64,000 nucleotides of DNA from Pachyseris speciosa. Its lineage: Eukaryota > Cnidaria > Anthozoa > Scleractinia > Pachyseridae. The notes under the pieces are model-generated. The model saw only the letters and a list, made by a program, of their open reading frames with translations, had not been told where the DNA came from and ran no database searches. Numbering within the stretch: the first letter of the stretch is position 1; each line of letters begins with the position of its first letter. Made by a program: the position numbers and the translations under genes. This document shows, in pieces, positions 11,734 through 22,877 of the stretch. The DNA lies in the NCBI GenBank assembly GCA_016490735.1, contig JAEMWC010001014.1, positions 37,501 to 101,500 of the forward strand, read 5' to 3'.

Positions 11734-12660
11734 GTTTTACCACATGTTTCGCTTCTTTTGTGATAGGTTTCTCGCATTATTACTCGATTAATTTCCATTG
11801 TTATAAAATGCAGTAATCTTTGACAATTTTAGTTTTCTTTTGCGCGAGTTTCTCTGTAATTTAGGTATCAACGGGGTATCCTGCGTGCTCCGACAACTAT
11901 AATGGTTTTTATTCTGGCGTATGCTACAAAAGTCGGTCAAGTTACGTAGTACCAACCGGCCGATTATATTAATTTGACCTTGTGTACGGGGTGGGTATTA
12001 ATTCCTATTGTTATAGCAATTTCCACACTTAATTCATTTCATGAGACTAATATTGTAGGGGCAAGTAATGAACGGAGTAGTTTGTCGTATAGCCATTAAA
12101 ATATAAGTTATAAATGCGGTACGTTTAGTTAGAATGGTGCAATTTGGCGAGTTAACTTGGTGGTGAACGGAAGAAGCTTGACGGTGACAAAGGGTTTCTT
12201 GGCGAAGCTGAGAGTTTGTTTTATTTGTTTCCGGAGGAGGTCTTCATGGTTTTCAGTTTCTGTTACAGTAAAAGCCCGCATAAAAGAAAGAGTGGATAAA
12301 GATTTTACAAAAGAGGATACCAAATACATAAGAACCAATTAAACCTAATAAATTCAAGTGGTTCTTATACTTAAGGAAGTACAGAGAACCACTTTACTTT
12401 TAGAATAGTTTTAATGTTGCAATGTTGTTAATTTGACTTGCGAACCTATTCCAAAGCTAATATCTACCATTTATCAAGGCCAGCAGCCCCCATGTAATAC
12501 ATAACAACAAGTCCCAAATTTGAGTGGATGGTCTTTGGTCACAATTATTCAAACAGAGGCAGTTGTCAATACATTGTATAATTTTCAAACAGAACTTAAA
12601 GCATGGCCGAAAATTTCGGATATTTGAGCCCGCACGGTAGTAGCGGCTTTTCCCAATCAA
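11734..12660. other. Duplicated block without recognised gene
   Basis: The block is collinear with B 43,060-44,048. Short frames on both strands near 12,130-12,340 persist in both copies, but their differences fall equally on both strands and no domain is recognisable. B has a small extra insert after the TTATAAAA tract. Confidence 0.45.
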
Positions 12661-13288
12661 TATCAAAAATGGCGTACGAAATTACAAAGCTTTATATGAG
12701 AAGTGATGGAGTTACGGAAAATACAAGCACAATTAATACCGTTTTTCCGTTTGCCAAAATCGAGTGTCATTCAAAAACATTTCAGCGATATTGCAGTCAA
12801 AAAATCTACCGGAAAAACGAATTCCAAACCCTTCTTTCGAGAGCAAGTCAATTTGCAATTTCAGCTCCAGTCAAAACACTATAAAACAGTGAAAAAAGAA
12901 GCAAAGAAAATCAGAAATCTTAAGTCGCTATACAAGTTGCCAAAATCGAGTCAAAAAATGCAGATAGATCGCTATTTTCAGAATAAAAAACAGATCTTCA
13001 GCTTGTAAACGTACCTTTCTTTTCGGCTACTAAAAACCGTACAAAATGAAATAAGACCACGGGAAAGTCGACATGTCACGCAGATCCACGTCCGTTCCAT
13101 GAAGAAGAAGACAACAAAGTCTCGCTCTTAGCACCGTATTCTTGCACGCAAATCCTGTATATTTGGTTGTATAAACAACGTGAATCTCGAAGAGATTCAA
13201 GAAAACTAACCCGTTCCATTTCGATGATAAAAAAGAAGTAAAGCTGCGATGTACAATGCATGTAAACCGGAAGTTTGTGCTCTGAGTG
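12661..13288. other. A-only 0.63 kb segment
   Basis: Copy B passes from GGCTTTTCCCA directly to TATCTCGGCC, whereas A has this extra sequence, with ATC-rich microhomology at both borders. No TIR or target duplication was seen, so deletion in B is as likely as insertion in A. The frames inside are short and unrecognised. Confidence 0.6.
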
Positions 13289-13959
13289 CAACAAGCGATA
13301 TCTCGGCCAAATGTGCCTCAAATGTCCCTCAAAAGGCATAGTTCCATAACTTTTTTCGTGGATTGCGCCATTGCTCGTTTTGGCAATACCTTCAACCAGC
13401 GGCATTCATTTGACCATAAACATATTTGTATTTCACCCCTCGATCTGTCCTAAAAATATGTGTCCGGAGGTCACTGCTCAAATCAGCCGTTAAGGCCATT
13501 ACGCGACAGCGTGAATGTAAGTCGCACGGAATGTGATGTCCGAGATTTCTGGCAATGATTAGTTATAACAGCTTCAGGTTGCTTTTCACAAAGTGCACAA
13601 AACAAAACAAACAAAACAAAACAAACAAAGAAAAAAAAATACAGTACCTAACTGAGTAGACACTCCTGTACATTTTCAAATAAAATTATTCATCACAGCC
13701 TAAAAACATGTTTCAAGTACAACGACATTCAATATTATGTCGAAAAAAGTTTCAACTGCCCTGGTTTTCCTTGTCCTTCACCACTTACACAATCAGCCAG
13801 AACAAAAACCAGAACCTACAATGAGACTGGCTAGTATGCTTTCCCACGGGCGCCGGCTGCAGGTAATGAATTTCAAATTAAAAAAAAAAGACGCCTCTCC
13901 CCCATATTCCTGATCTGTCGTGATGGACGTCGTAATTACTTTGGTTTTCATTTCGTGAC

Positions 13960-14375
13960 TCCACACACACCGAACGATTCCATCGAACCGAGTCCAATCG
14001 ACATCGTATTCCACCCTTCCCAGCTGACTTGCTGCCTAAGAATCATGCAAATCAACTTCCGGTGAGAAGATTCGACAGCCACACAGAGGAATCGATCGAT
14101 TCGATCGAATCGAGTCGAATCGACAACGTATTCCACCCTCCCTGTTGCCTTGCACCGGTACGGTGTCTAAGACTCTCGCGAATCGACTTCCGGTGAGACG
14201 ATTCGACTGTCTACACAGATGAATCGATCGAATCGAGTCGAATCGACGACGTATTCCACCCTCCTTGTTGCCTTGCAGTGACATTATGTCTAAGACTCTC
14301 TCGAATCGAATTCCGGTGAAACGATTTGTCTACTAACATACACGAATCGACTCTATTTGGGTGTATGGGACAAAC
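13960..14375. repeat. ~122-bp tandem modules of the AATCGAGTCG family (A)
   Basis: GTATTCCACCCT starts recur at 14,006, 14,128 and 14,251. Each unit contains CTTCCGGTGAGA and a palindromic cluster of ATCGATCGATTCG and GAATCGAGTCGAATCG. The array ends at TTTGGGTGTATGGGACAA, the reverse of the CCAATACACCC end seen elsewhere. The matching B array is at 44,815-45,232. Confidence 0.85.
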
Positions 14376-14429
14376 CACACGAAACCGCAAGGGGGTCCAA
14401 CCACTCCCCCCTGTACCACGGTGAGGGTA

Positions 14430-16508
14430 ACTATGAGGGCTTTTGTTTAGGGACTGTTCTATTGTGTGCCCGTAATTGGCGTTCGGCCTAAAACGGAGAC
14501 GATCGGAAAATTGTCGGCGTTGACATTTTCTCACCTTATGATGGTCTAGTGGGGGAAAATGATAAGTGGGACACCAAACGACAGGGGGTGGGTGAGTCGC
14601 TGCGTTGACTCACGCTCACGCAGTGAAGATTTCTTCGCCATTGTAGGCACGGCGATTTTTGAATATTTAATCACCGCGAGGACATCAAGAAACATAAAAC
14701 AACTCATTCAAACACAATTCGCGCTCTCGACTGACGAGTTTTTGTTCATCCGTAATGATAGACATGCATGAGTCATCAGACGCAACCTCTTCAAGACAGA
14801 AATTAAAGAGCATGATGAAGTCGCGCGCGGATGGGTGGTGCTCGATTTCATTTCTCAATCCTAACCTCCGGTTTTTATAGCTGATCATTTAATCCTTTCT
14901 AAGTGCATGAAAATTATTAGTTGAGAAAACCAGAATGAAACTCGCTTGAATTTACCCAATTGAACATATTGTGAGTTTTCAGCTGGTTTTAATTGACGAT
15001 GTGTTTTTTTCTGACAGGGCTTTTCAAGACTTTTTTAATGGTTGTCTGAGAGTTTAATATCGTAATGTTTTCTTAAGAACAAAGCCAGTCAGCAAATTAT
15101 TGGGAATCAAAGGTGACCGGCTGTATCGCACCTTTCTTTGTTTCAGTAATTTTAATGTTGTTACGATTGCGTTCTCTGACCCGCTCATTTTGTTCCAAGG
15201 GTGGTACAGACAAGATATCAGAAGAATATTCTTCTTCGTATGGCCTTGAACACCGTTTGTAGATATCACTTTTAGATTTCACTAATTTAAACTTTGAAAG
15301 CATTTTTTACCGATCTGTAGAAGCGTAGTCGCTTGAGCAGCAGCCGGTCGGCAGCAGATTTTTCATTTTTCAGGGTAGCGTTCTCTGCTCTAAGAGCACT
15401 TATGACCCGATCATATTTTTCCAAAAACGGTACAGACAAGATATCAGAAGAATATTCTTCTTCGTATGGCCTGGAACCTCGTTTGTAGATAACTTTTTTA
15501 GGTTTCTCTAACTTAAACTTCGAAAATGATCTGTACAAGCTTTGTGAGTAGTCCTTGGAAAGTGATTTTAAAAAGTTTTTCGGCATGCGCATTTACAATT
15601 TGCATAAAGTAATTGCTTTTTTGGACGATGTGACAAAAACCCTGAAGAATGAAGTGATAAGGCGCGAATTTCAACAACGCTTAAAGCAACAAAGCTAAAT
15701 GATTCAGTTTTTGTCTGACTGATTGTATGTAGTCGATAGCGTTTGAATTATTTTAACTTGAAACCCATATATTTATTCGTCAAAGTTCCTGTTGGACGCT
15801 TGAGAAGAGCGAGCTAATTGTTTAGCGGTACGCGAGTTTGAATTCAAAGTGAATTTTTGCGTCAAATGATGGCAAGGTTTTTCGGACGCGCGTTTCGATT
15901 TGGATAAGTTAATGGTTTGCTGACGATGAGACAAAAAGTCTGAAGAACAATGGATTGTTAAGGCGCGAATTTCAACAACGCTTAAAGCAACAAAGCTAAA
16001 TCACTCAGTTTTTTCTGACTGATTGTATGTAGTAGATTGCGTTTGAGTTAGTTTTTAAACCCATATGCTTATTCTTAAAAGTTCCTCTTGGACGCTATAG
16101 AAGATTGTGCTAATTGTTTAGCGGTACGCGAGTTTGAATTCAAAGTGAAGTTTTGCATCAAATGATGAATGCCGACGTGAAAAGGCGCAAATTTTGAAAG
16201 CGCTTCAGGTCCCAATGGCGAGTAATAATTGCGGGGGGTTTTAGTCTATTACGGCTTTCTTTGCTAGGGGCGGTAGTTGGCATCCATTGAAGGTATTAAC
16301 TTGTTTTGACTGTTATCAGTTCAACATACGGACTTCTACAGCTCGTAGCGTGGAAGGCTCGATAGCACGTCGGCTTTTTAGCGGCTGCTCTGTCTTAAGA
16401 TGTTAGTTTTCTGAAAATTCTTGGTCCTAAACTATTTCTTAGAGCTGACAATTTTACAAACACTCGGCTAGTTTGCATGTTTAATGCTTCTGATACACTA
16501 GATGCTAG
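14430..16508. mobile_element. A-only 2.1 kb segment, probable mobile element
   Basis: B joins the flanks of this segment almost directly (45,290-45,305). Inside are a duplicated open segment on the minus strand (15,097-15,592) and two ~300-bp direct repeats (about 15,582-15,883 and 15,884-16,190, sharing AAGGCGCGAATTTCAACAAC). No terminal inverted repeat is obvious at the borders. It could be a mobile element of unknown type, or ancestral DNA deleted from B. Confidence 0.5.
15097..15592 (-). CDS. Unrecognised ORF pair with duplicated SRPYEEEYSSDILSVP segment
   Basis: Two minus-strand frames (15,287-15,592 and 15,097-15,303) each carry the peptide SRPYEEEYSSDILSVP preceded by SKFKL, about 230 bp apart, so a coding segment has been duplicated. 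The upstream frame starts MRMPKNFLKSL and ends with an AENATLKNEKSAAD stretch that could be coiled coil. A 38-codon plus-strand frame (15,585-15,698) starts in the overlapping CATGCGCAT. I do not recognise the family. It is absent from copy B. Confidence 0.35.
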
Positions 16509-17116
16509 TACGTCCTAGGCTTAAATCTCTCGACGACTTACCCTAAGACTTACGGTTTTATTTGTATTACTATCATACCAATTTAAGTTGATGAACGATT
16601 ATAAATTAAAATGATAAAAACATCAAGCACACATCTATTTACGCCATAGATAAGGCAATGCCGTTTCCACGGCGGTCGGCAAGTATTTTATGTTGCGTTT
16701 GACTACGAGCATTTAACTGGGGGTTTTCCAGGTACCTCGTTAGTTAGTTGGTACTTGGTTGTGTAACTAAATGATTGATTATTCGAACAGTCATATCTGT
16801 TTTTTAAGTTTTTTCCAGTGCATAAAAAGTCATACGACTTAGCTTGATGTGGATACCTTTGTCCACTAGATAGCGGCTGGATAACGTTATCCAAGAAAGC
16901 TTCCAACCACCGGAATGCCGCAAATGGATGTGTTCAACTAAAACGTATCTAGTAACAGCATTATGTTATATTTGAGTGTTTCCGTCAGGATGTCTCCACG
17001 GCAACCGGATTTTGACTGCATTTTTTCTTAATTTGCTATTTTATTATCATTTTTAACAGGAAAAAGCCTCATTTACATATACTCTTAACACACCAATTTG
17101 CTTTTGCGACTACAAA

Positions 17117-17240
17117 ACTAGTTTCGTCTAAAGACCTCGTCAGTTGGTCGCCATGATTGTTTTGTTTTATCTAGTTTTTTAACAAAAATAGTTTCGTCAT
17201 AAGACTTCGTCAGTTGGTCGCCATGATTGTTTTGTTTTAT
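17117..17240. repeat. ~47-bp direct repeat pair
   Basis: AGTTTCGTCTAAAGACCTCG plus GTCAGTTGGTCGCCATGATT is repeated after about 71 bp. The pair exists in B as well (46,648-46,770), where an extra inverted copy of the TTGGTCGCCATGATTG part creates a short palindrome near 46,748-46,787. Confidence 0.75.
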
Positions 17241-18003
17241 CAACCAGAAGTATTGAAGGATGACAGTATGTAGTTTTCGTACTCTTGGAGTGAGGTGTTC
17301 TATTTTCCAGTAAGTTTGCTATAAAGAAACACTTACAGTTTTTCCGATTTCTCCTCGACCATCCCAGATGATCGGAGATATCAGTGAATTTGTGTGTTAA
17401 AATTAGTCTGCCGCAATATCTGGGATGACCGGGATATCGTGAATTGTCCATTTTTCTGGAATTTACCTCAGCCTAGTGTGACATCAGCATCATGATCTAT
17501 GTGCATGGTCATGTGTGATATAAGTTTTTCAAAAGATGGTTTTTAAACTGTATCAACTGAGTCAGTGTTTGAGAATCACGAGCTTTGAAAGGAGGAAAGC
17601 TTGTTCAATCCATCGAATACAACAAGGTGCATCGGTAACGGGAGAGGAGTCTTCCACGAGGAGTGCGCAGTTTGAAGAGATTTTCTGGTACACGTAGAAC
17701 AAACGGCTATACCAGCTGGACTCAGCCAGATGTCATTTATGGCTCTGTTGGCACATCTTATACATCGGAGATGCCTTAGTCGCAAGTATATTGCTAACAG
17801 ATATTCTGCTATCTACGCCTGCTTGCACAAGAAAAATTCGTTCTTTCTGCCGGCACCGAAGGTTTGAAGCTCTCCTCGATTAATTGTTACTGACAGCAAC
17901 GACAATTCCTTGCAAATTTTATGGATCTCCTTATGAAAAAGATTTTGCTTCAAAAAGAAAAGTACAGGCACATCAATTTATTTACCATCTGTCATTTTCC
18001 TAC

Positions 18004-18197
18004 CTACTGCTGTTGAACTTGATCCGTTCTCCTTGATACGGAAAACCATCCGAAATCCTTTTCCTTCTGCATACCAGTCAGAGTGGAATATTATAACTGC
18101 ATACCCTCCAGCAACTTCAACAGTTTCCTTAGTCTTTGTACCACAGTACATCCCTACTGACTGGCCCTTCTCATCAGTAATCTTCAAATAATCTTTC
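18004..18197 (-). CDS. CUB domain, second-half exon (copy A)
   Basis: A 194-bp exon flanked by a CAG acceptor (read on the minus strand) and an AG|GTAGGA donor encodes the second half of a CUB domain: KDYLKITDEKGQSVGMYCG followed by YAVIIFHSD and a GKGFRMVFRI strand. The pattern DYL-x-I, YCG, F-x-SD and GKGF is diagnostic of CUB. The first codon is completed by the previous exon (TGC AG|G AAA), so it joins in frame to 19,882-20,035. It ends in phase 1. CUB domains are extracellular protein-interaction modules. The next exon downstream was not identified. Confidence 0.85.
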
Positions 18198-18304
18198 CTG
18201 TGATGGAAACATTTGTGTTAAATACGTTAGAAGGGGCCGCACTACTTTAAGAAAACAAAACCAAGTTAATCAACAATGATTTAGAGAAACATATACAGGC
18301 AAAA

Positions 18305-18900
18305 ACTAGCGATAAAAGAGTCCGACATTTCGGCGACATCTTGGCGCCATTGTCAAGGGAAACTAAATCAAATATGCGATTTCAAGAGTAACTAAGAGTT
18401 CAGAATCAATAATTTGCATAAGTTAGACAAAGACCTTTGCGCGAATTGAGTCTAATTGTACATTTAAACACGGTCGTAATTGTTTAATGAGTAACATATC
18501 ATTAACGAGACAATCAAACTTATTCTGGCATTTTTTCAACACATTAAAACAATTGCGAAGGTCATCTGGAATCCTGCCTGCGTGTCTGTTATCATAGTGT
18601 TTACGCACTGACGAGGTCTTGCTTCTATGTCAATCAACGCGCTGGTCACACTTGAAGTTATACACAACGCATTGTGTTTACGAGCCGCAGGATTGCCCAG
18701 GAGTTCCCGACAAGCGGACCTAAGCCTCAGCTCATTGATCAACAATGCGTTGTGCATAACTTCAAGTGTAACTAGTGCGATGCTGGTTATGTCGGATACA
18801 TCCGTGGCCATCTGTTCGTAGGCGTTGATGGACATAGAAGCAAGACCTCGTCAGTGGGTAAACACTATGATAACAGACATGCAGGCAGGATTCCAGATGT
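18305..18900. mobile_element. Penelope-like GIY-YIG fragments in inverted arrangement (A)
   Basis: The minus-strand frame at 18,423-18,608 reads HYDNRHAGRIPDDLRNCFN and ends SIRAKVFV, the C-terminus of a Penelope-type GIY-YIG endonuclease as I recall it. The plus strand at about 18,735-18,900 carries the start of the same domain (CDAGYVGYIRGHL). The 3' end on the minus side (about 18,305-18,370) has the GACAATGGCGCC and CCGAAATGTCGGAC motifs also present in B. The right arm is cut short at 18,900. Confidence 0.75.
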
Positions 18901-19268
18901 TTTTCTGACTAATCTCTCATTAGACCCTGCATTAGACCCTGCATTGGGATAAACCTTGGAAAGGAGCTCTATCCAAACTGCCTGTCAAGAACACACAACC
19001 GATCGACAAACCAAACGCTATTGCAGCAAAAAAAGTATCAACAGAACAATTAAATAGCAACAATAAGACAACATTTCATTGGTAGGCTATGGCTATTTAT
19101 TCTCAATAGTAAACCTGGCGAACAGAAGTTTGTCATATGACAATGAATATATGAAAATCATATGTTTGAACTGCGGGAGGATTAAAGAATGAAGATATGA
19201 ATGATCATCGCAGTTATGAACACCACTTGAGCAGTAGTGAAAACAAAGCCTGAAAACAATTCAGGCTT

Positions 19269-19340
19269 AGCTTATACGGGATTCGAACCCACGACCTCTG
19301 CGATACCGGTGTAGCGCTCTATCAACTTAGCTAACAAGCC
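19269..19340 (-). repeat. tRNA-Thr(GGT)-like sequence (A)
   Basis: The minus strand has a good D-arm/A-box, a TTCGAATCC-type B-box and a 7-bp acceptor stem with wobble pairs. The loop CCGGTAT would give anticodon GGT. Eukaryotes normally do not use a GGT Thr tRNA, and the anticodon stem has two mismatches, so it is a SINE head or pseudogene. The B partner is at 49,289-49,360. Confidence 0.6.
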
Positions 19341-19881
19341 AACTGGGAGCTAAACTGAGGATCCAATACGGAAGATGATGACTGGTATTTTCAAATCTGT
19401 GCGTGGTGTGTGTGGGTTTTTGTTGTTGTTGTTGTTATCTATTTTCCATTTTATTTATTATTTGCGTTGATTAAGTTTCAATCGTTGGGACTCACGTCAC
19501 GTCTGTTCAGTAAACATAAGGTGTGTTTCTAGAATGTTCAGCCCTAGAATTTGTGCATTAGACGACCAGTTCTTCAAAGCACTTGTTAGCTCGAACGCAG
19601 GATTTAACAGGGTGAACATTAGATACTAGCCTAATTACTTATTCTTGTGGATTTTTATAATAAATTAATAAGTTTGTTTCCCTCATCAGTTTTGACTCAC
19701 TGCATTCTGTTTTTACTCTTCGCATAAAAGCAGCTGTAAAGGACATTTTCAACGTGTGCGAGATGTATACTTTTTAATCGTGGATAAAGGTTCATCGGCT
19801 GTCTAACAACCGACCCCAGATGAATAACATCTGTAGAGCGTATTTCATGTTAACTTTATAGTTACCCTTCGTTATAATTAC

Positions 19882-20035
19882 CTGCATGAGGTGCGATTTT
19901 CCAGATCAAATTCAAAGTCAATCATAAGTGTCGTGCCCTCCGAGACTGGAACCCAGTACGTACAATGCTTATTGGGCTGATAATAAATTGGATAGCCAGG
20001 GCTTGAAAGCGAATTGTTCACCACGACACCACATT
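19882..20035 (-). CDS. CUB domain, first-half exon (copy A)
   Basis: A 154-bp exon with a TATAG acceptor and a CAG|GTAATT donor encodes ECGVVVNNSLSSPGYPIYY, then QPNKHCTYWVPV and FEFDLENRTSC. The first Cys, the SSPGYP turn, the HCTYW segment and the EGT...ID-x-EFDLE strand match the first half of CUB domains. It starts in phase 1 and ends in phase 2, joining 18,197. Together the two exons form a complete 1-1 symmetrical CUB module. The B copy differs at only two residues here while showing silent changes, suggesting constraint. Confidence 0.88.
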
Positions 20036-20324
20036 CTATACAAGAAAAAAAATGTACATTACAGTTAATATCTACAGTCGGTCTTTCCCTAACACGTAAC
20101 ATACAAAGATAACTAATAGAAGGGGTAACCCGCGGGACCGCGATGGTCAGTCAGTTACTGCGAGTACTCAGAACAAGGTCGTGTCACTGAGTGAATTTAG
20201 TGAGATTGTCGGAATGTATCTTGTTTTGTTAACGATTCTCAGAAGATATGCAAAACACTCATATGTTCTTCGAAAAACTTCTAGAGGTCTTTGATACTAA
20301 TTAATTTAAGCTCCGACTTCTTAA

Positions 20325-21072
20325 GAGCAATTCTCTGTAAGAATCAAACAAAGTGGGAAATGAAAATGTTTGATCCCCCACTCAAATTAACATGAAAGTA
20401 GACCTTCATGGGGGATGTTCAAAAATGACCATTATTGAGGTGCCATTGGAACACCGAGTGTTTGTTGATGCCTGAGAACCCAACTTTGAACTAGAAAACT
20501 GTTGTTAAAACTGCAAAAGTCAAAACACTACTTCTCAAGTGCAATAAAATTCTACAATTTGAGACCTATACCAAATGTTAAACTACTACTCTTGTTTTCC
20601 TCCATGTATGTCGCTTGTTACTATGTTAATTCTGCATAGAATAAACGGTGACTTAATTACACATTGTCTCCGCCATTGAAATTTCTGAGTGAAACTAGCA
20701 GTACGTTTCTCTCACTTCCTCCAAAAGTACATCAGTTCTAGAACTATAATTACACGGATAGGTTACAACAGGCATTGCAGTTACTAAATTTGTAAAACTT
20801 TCTGCGGGGCGGGCTTATTTTGTTCTCAGGGTAATCAGCAAAAACAACATGAAAATCGGGTTTCTTAAATTTTGCTAAAATTAACATTCCCTCAATTCGC
20901 AAAAAAAAAAATAGAAGAAAACTGAGAAAGCTGTCAGAATAAAAGAATATTGTCTGTTGAGTAAACCTCTGATGAAAGCAATCGTTTATGACCATGAAAT
21001 TTGAAACAAACTGTGTCGAACTAGAGCTTACTTTACGGTTTGGTCTATTTCTCCACTTGTTGACTCGCGTTA
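20325..21072 (+). repeat. Left long terminal inverted repeat (~745 bp)
   Basis: It is the inverted counterpart of about 27,840-28,601, at perhaps 85-90% identity. The arm includes CGGTTTGGTCTATTTCTCC at its inner edge. A partial extra copy of the right arm (25,071-25,646) results from the internal tandem duplication. Open frames in the arms (for example minus 20,750-21,094) are not recognised as proteins. Confidence 0.85.
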
Positions 21073-21450
21073 AAGAAGCTGGTTCTTTCCCCACAGCGGT
21101 CGTATTGTTAAAAAATCCAGTCTCCTGGACCTTTTCTTCCAGCTTGTCTTGTTATTCATCTCCAGTAGCAGTGCATTTCTTTACCTCTGCTCACTAAATT
21201 CAGGTTTGGTAGTACCTAAGCAAGCAGGCATGGACTTAACGTACGCGTAAGTTTCGACCTTGGCCTTTTGTTGTACTTGTCAAGCAGACTTCGCCATTCG
21301 CTCCATACAAAACAAAACCGTGTGCTGGTAAACAGTTTTGTGAAAGATTACATTAAATGAAGCTTTGAAGACTTGGAAATTCGAATCAAATACGACAAAT
21401 CTTGTGAAACTTGTCGGGACCAGGACAGCGGTGTTTATCAACATACGTAG

Positions 21451-21682
21451 ATGTTTTTCAACGCATGCATTCAGGCGTGTCGCATTTGCTATTCTCGTAT
21501 GGAGATTTCCCGAGAGATATGCTGTTTTGCTACTCTCTCACTGCCTTGCATATGTAGCGAGGAAGATCTGTTTCTTCTAAGGGATTGTGATCGAGACATA
21601 TCGAGCCATTTAAAAACTCACCGTCTTAGCAAGTGCAATGAAGATGTTTGCGATGAAATTGATTTATTACTTTGTCGTGGAG
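21451..21682 (+). CDS. Element gene, possible upstream exon
   Basis: A plus-strand open segment rich in Cys and His (for example SRMEISREICCFATLSLPC and SSHLKTHRLSKC) ends at AG|GTGAGT after one base of a codon. The next exon at 23,198 begins TG CCA AAG, so joining is in frame (GTG). The exact exon start is unknown; an open frame also exists from 21,365 in another phase. The Cys/His content could be zinc-binding but no standard spacing is clear. Confidence 0.45.
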
Positions 21683-22161
21683 GTGAGTTGAATACTGTTT
21701 TTCTCTTCTAACAGTCAAGTATGTCAAACGCGTATCAAAAAGGTAGTCGGCAACTGGTTTAGAACATTTTTTGGCCGCACGCGACCAGATTCTAACAATT
21801 TTGTGCGCTTTTTTTTTTTTTTTGTTTTTTTGTTTTTGCAACTATTGGTTTTCGTAAAGTTAGTATTGGACTGGATTAGTGAAAATGTGGACTCACCCGC
21901 TTCTAAATGCAAAGACCTGGATTGATGTCTTTTTAAGGGTCTTTTTCTCAGAACTGCAAACCATGTTCTTAAGAAATTCGCAGTGTTCCCACGTCCTATA
22001 TCCACTTGAACGCTTTTTATAGTTCTAGGTTTTGCTTTAGGGTTTTTCGATGTAACACGCGCTGAAGGAACTACCTTAAAGATATGCAGTGGTCATCGTG
22101 ATCAACTGGGGATATATTGGAGAGGCAGACGGAGGACCTACCAAGTTCCTACTGAACTTAC

Positions 22162-22315
22162 TAATCATAAAGGCTCCAAAATGAAAGGGGATCGTTCTGT
22201 TTTGAAAAGGAACTCTGTCCTTATCAAGCAAATAACAGGAACTATCGTTCCCGTGGGTTCCGGTGAGAAGAAACACAGAAAATACAGTAAGCATCACAAT
22301 AAAATGTAAAACCAT
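22162..22315 (-). CDS. Signal-peptide first exon, phase-matched to CUB exons
   Basis: It begins MVLHFIVMLTVFSVFLLTG, an excellent signal peptide with probable cleavage after THG, followed by NDSSCYLLDKDRVPFQNRT and HFGAFMI. It ends at ATT A|GTAAGT, a consensus donor in phase 1. Splicing to the phase-1 CUB exon at 20,035 would create an AAA codon and a secreted SP-CUB protein. However, it sits inside the 8.3 kb element that B lacks, so it may be a captured exon, or an original exon lost from B. No equivalent was found in B. Confidence 0.6.
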
Positions 22316-22877
22316 CTGTGTAACAACGTAGCTACTTCAGATGTAGATAGTGACGTTTCTGCTGGCTACCGGTAGGCCCGTCAGGTGATGAGTGCGACAG
22401 GTTAATGCCACAATTTGTATCACTCTCTGGTTTGAGTCTTTGTTTGGGTGACTAGCGTAGTTTCGCGATCAACTGCTGGCAATTTGGCCTCCTGTTTCTT
22501 CATCGTGAGCATCCACTCTGAAAAGTTTTTTGATTTTTACTCTTTGAAAAGTCGGTTTTATTAACGTGTTATGGTAATCACAATTGAATTCTCTAATGAA
22601 ATGCGTGGGTGAACAAATTCATTACAATTTGTGCAGTGCGTTATAAAACCTTTAACATAAATCAAAATCATCAAATCTGATTTCAGTGGTACCACAGCCA
22701 CAGTCTCACTGGTATGCAAATTTGAGATTTATAATCCCACGTATAAAAGTGTGTGCATTTACCTGTTTTTTATTCTTTTCTGATTCTTGGCCATTTGTCG
22801 AGGGTGCAGGGAAATCATTGCTTACAGAGTTCAAACAGATGAAAGCGAGCCGCAGGTCAGAATAAGCCTCACTGTGA

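Noticed and set aside
12129..12342. Frames on both strands conserved in A and B (12,129-12,342 and 43,523-43,736)
   Set aside because: Only a few substitutions separate the copies, so openness on both strands is not evidence of coding; no family recognised.
17197..17785. Minus-strand frames that could be further exons of the CUB gene
   Set aside because: The possible acceptor at about 17,457 joined in the phase required by the CUB exon gives an early stop in both copies, and no domain is visible in 17,576-17,785.
20750..21094. Minus-strand 114-codon frame in the left inverted arm
   Set aside because: The equivalent frame in the right arm is interrupted and differs, so it is not a conserved product of the element.
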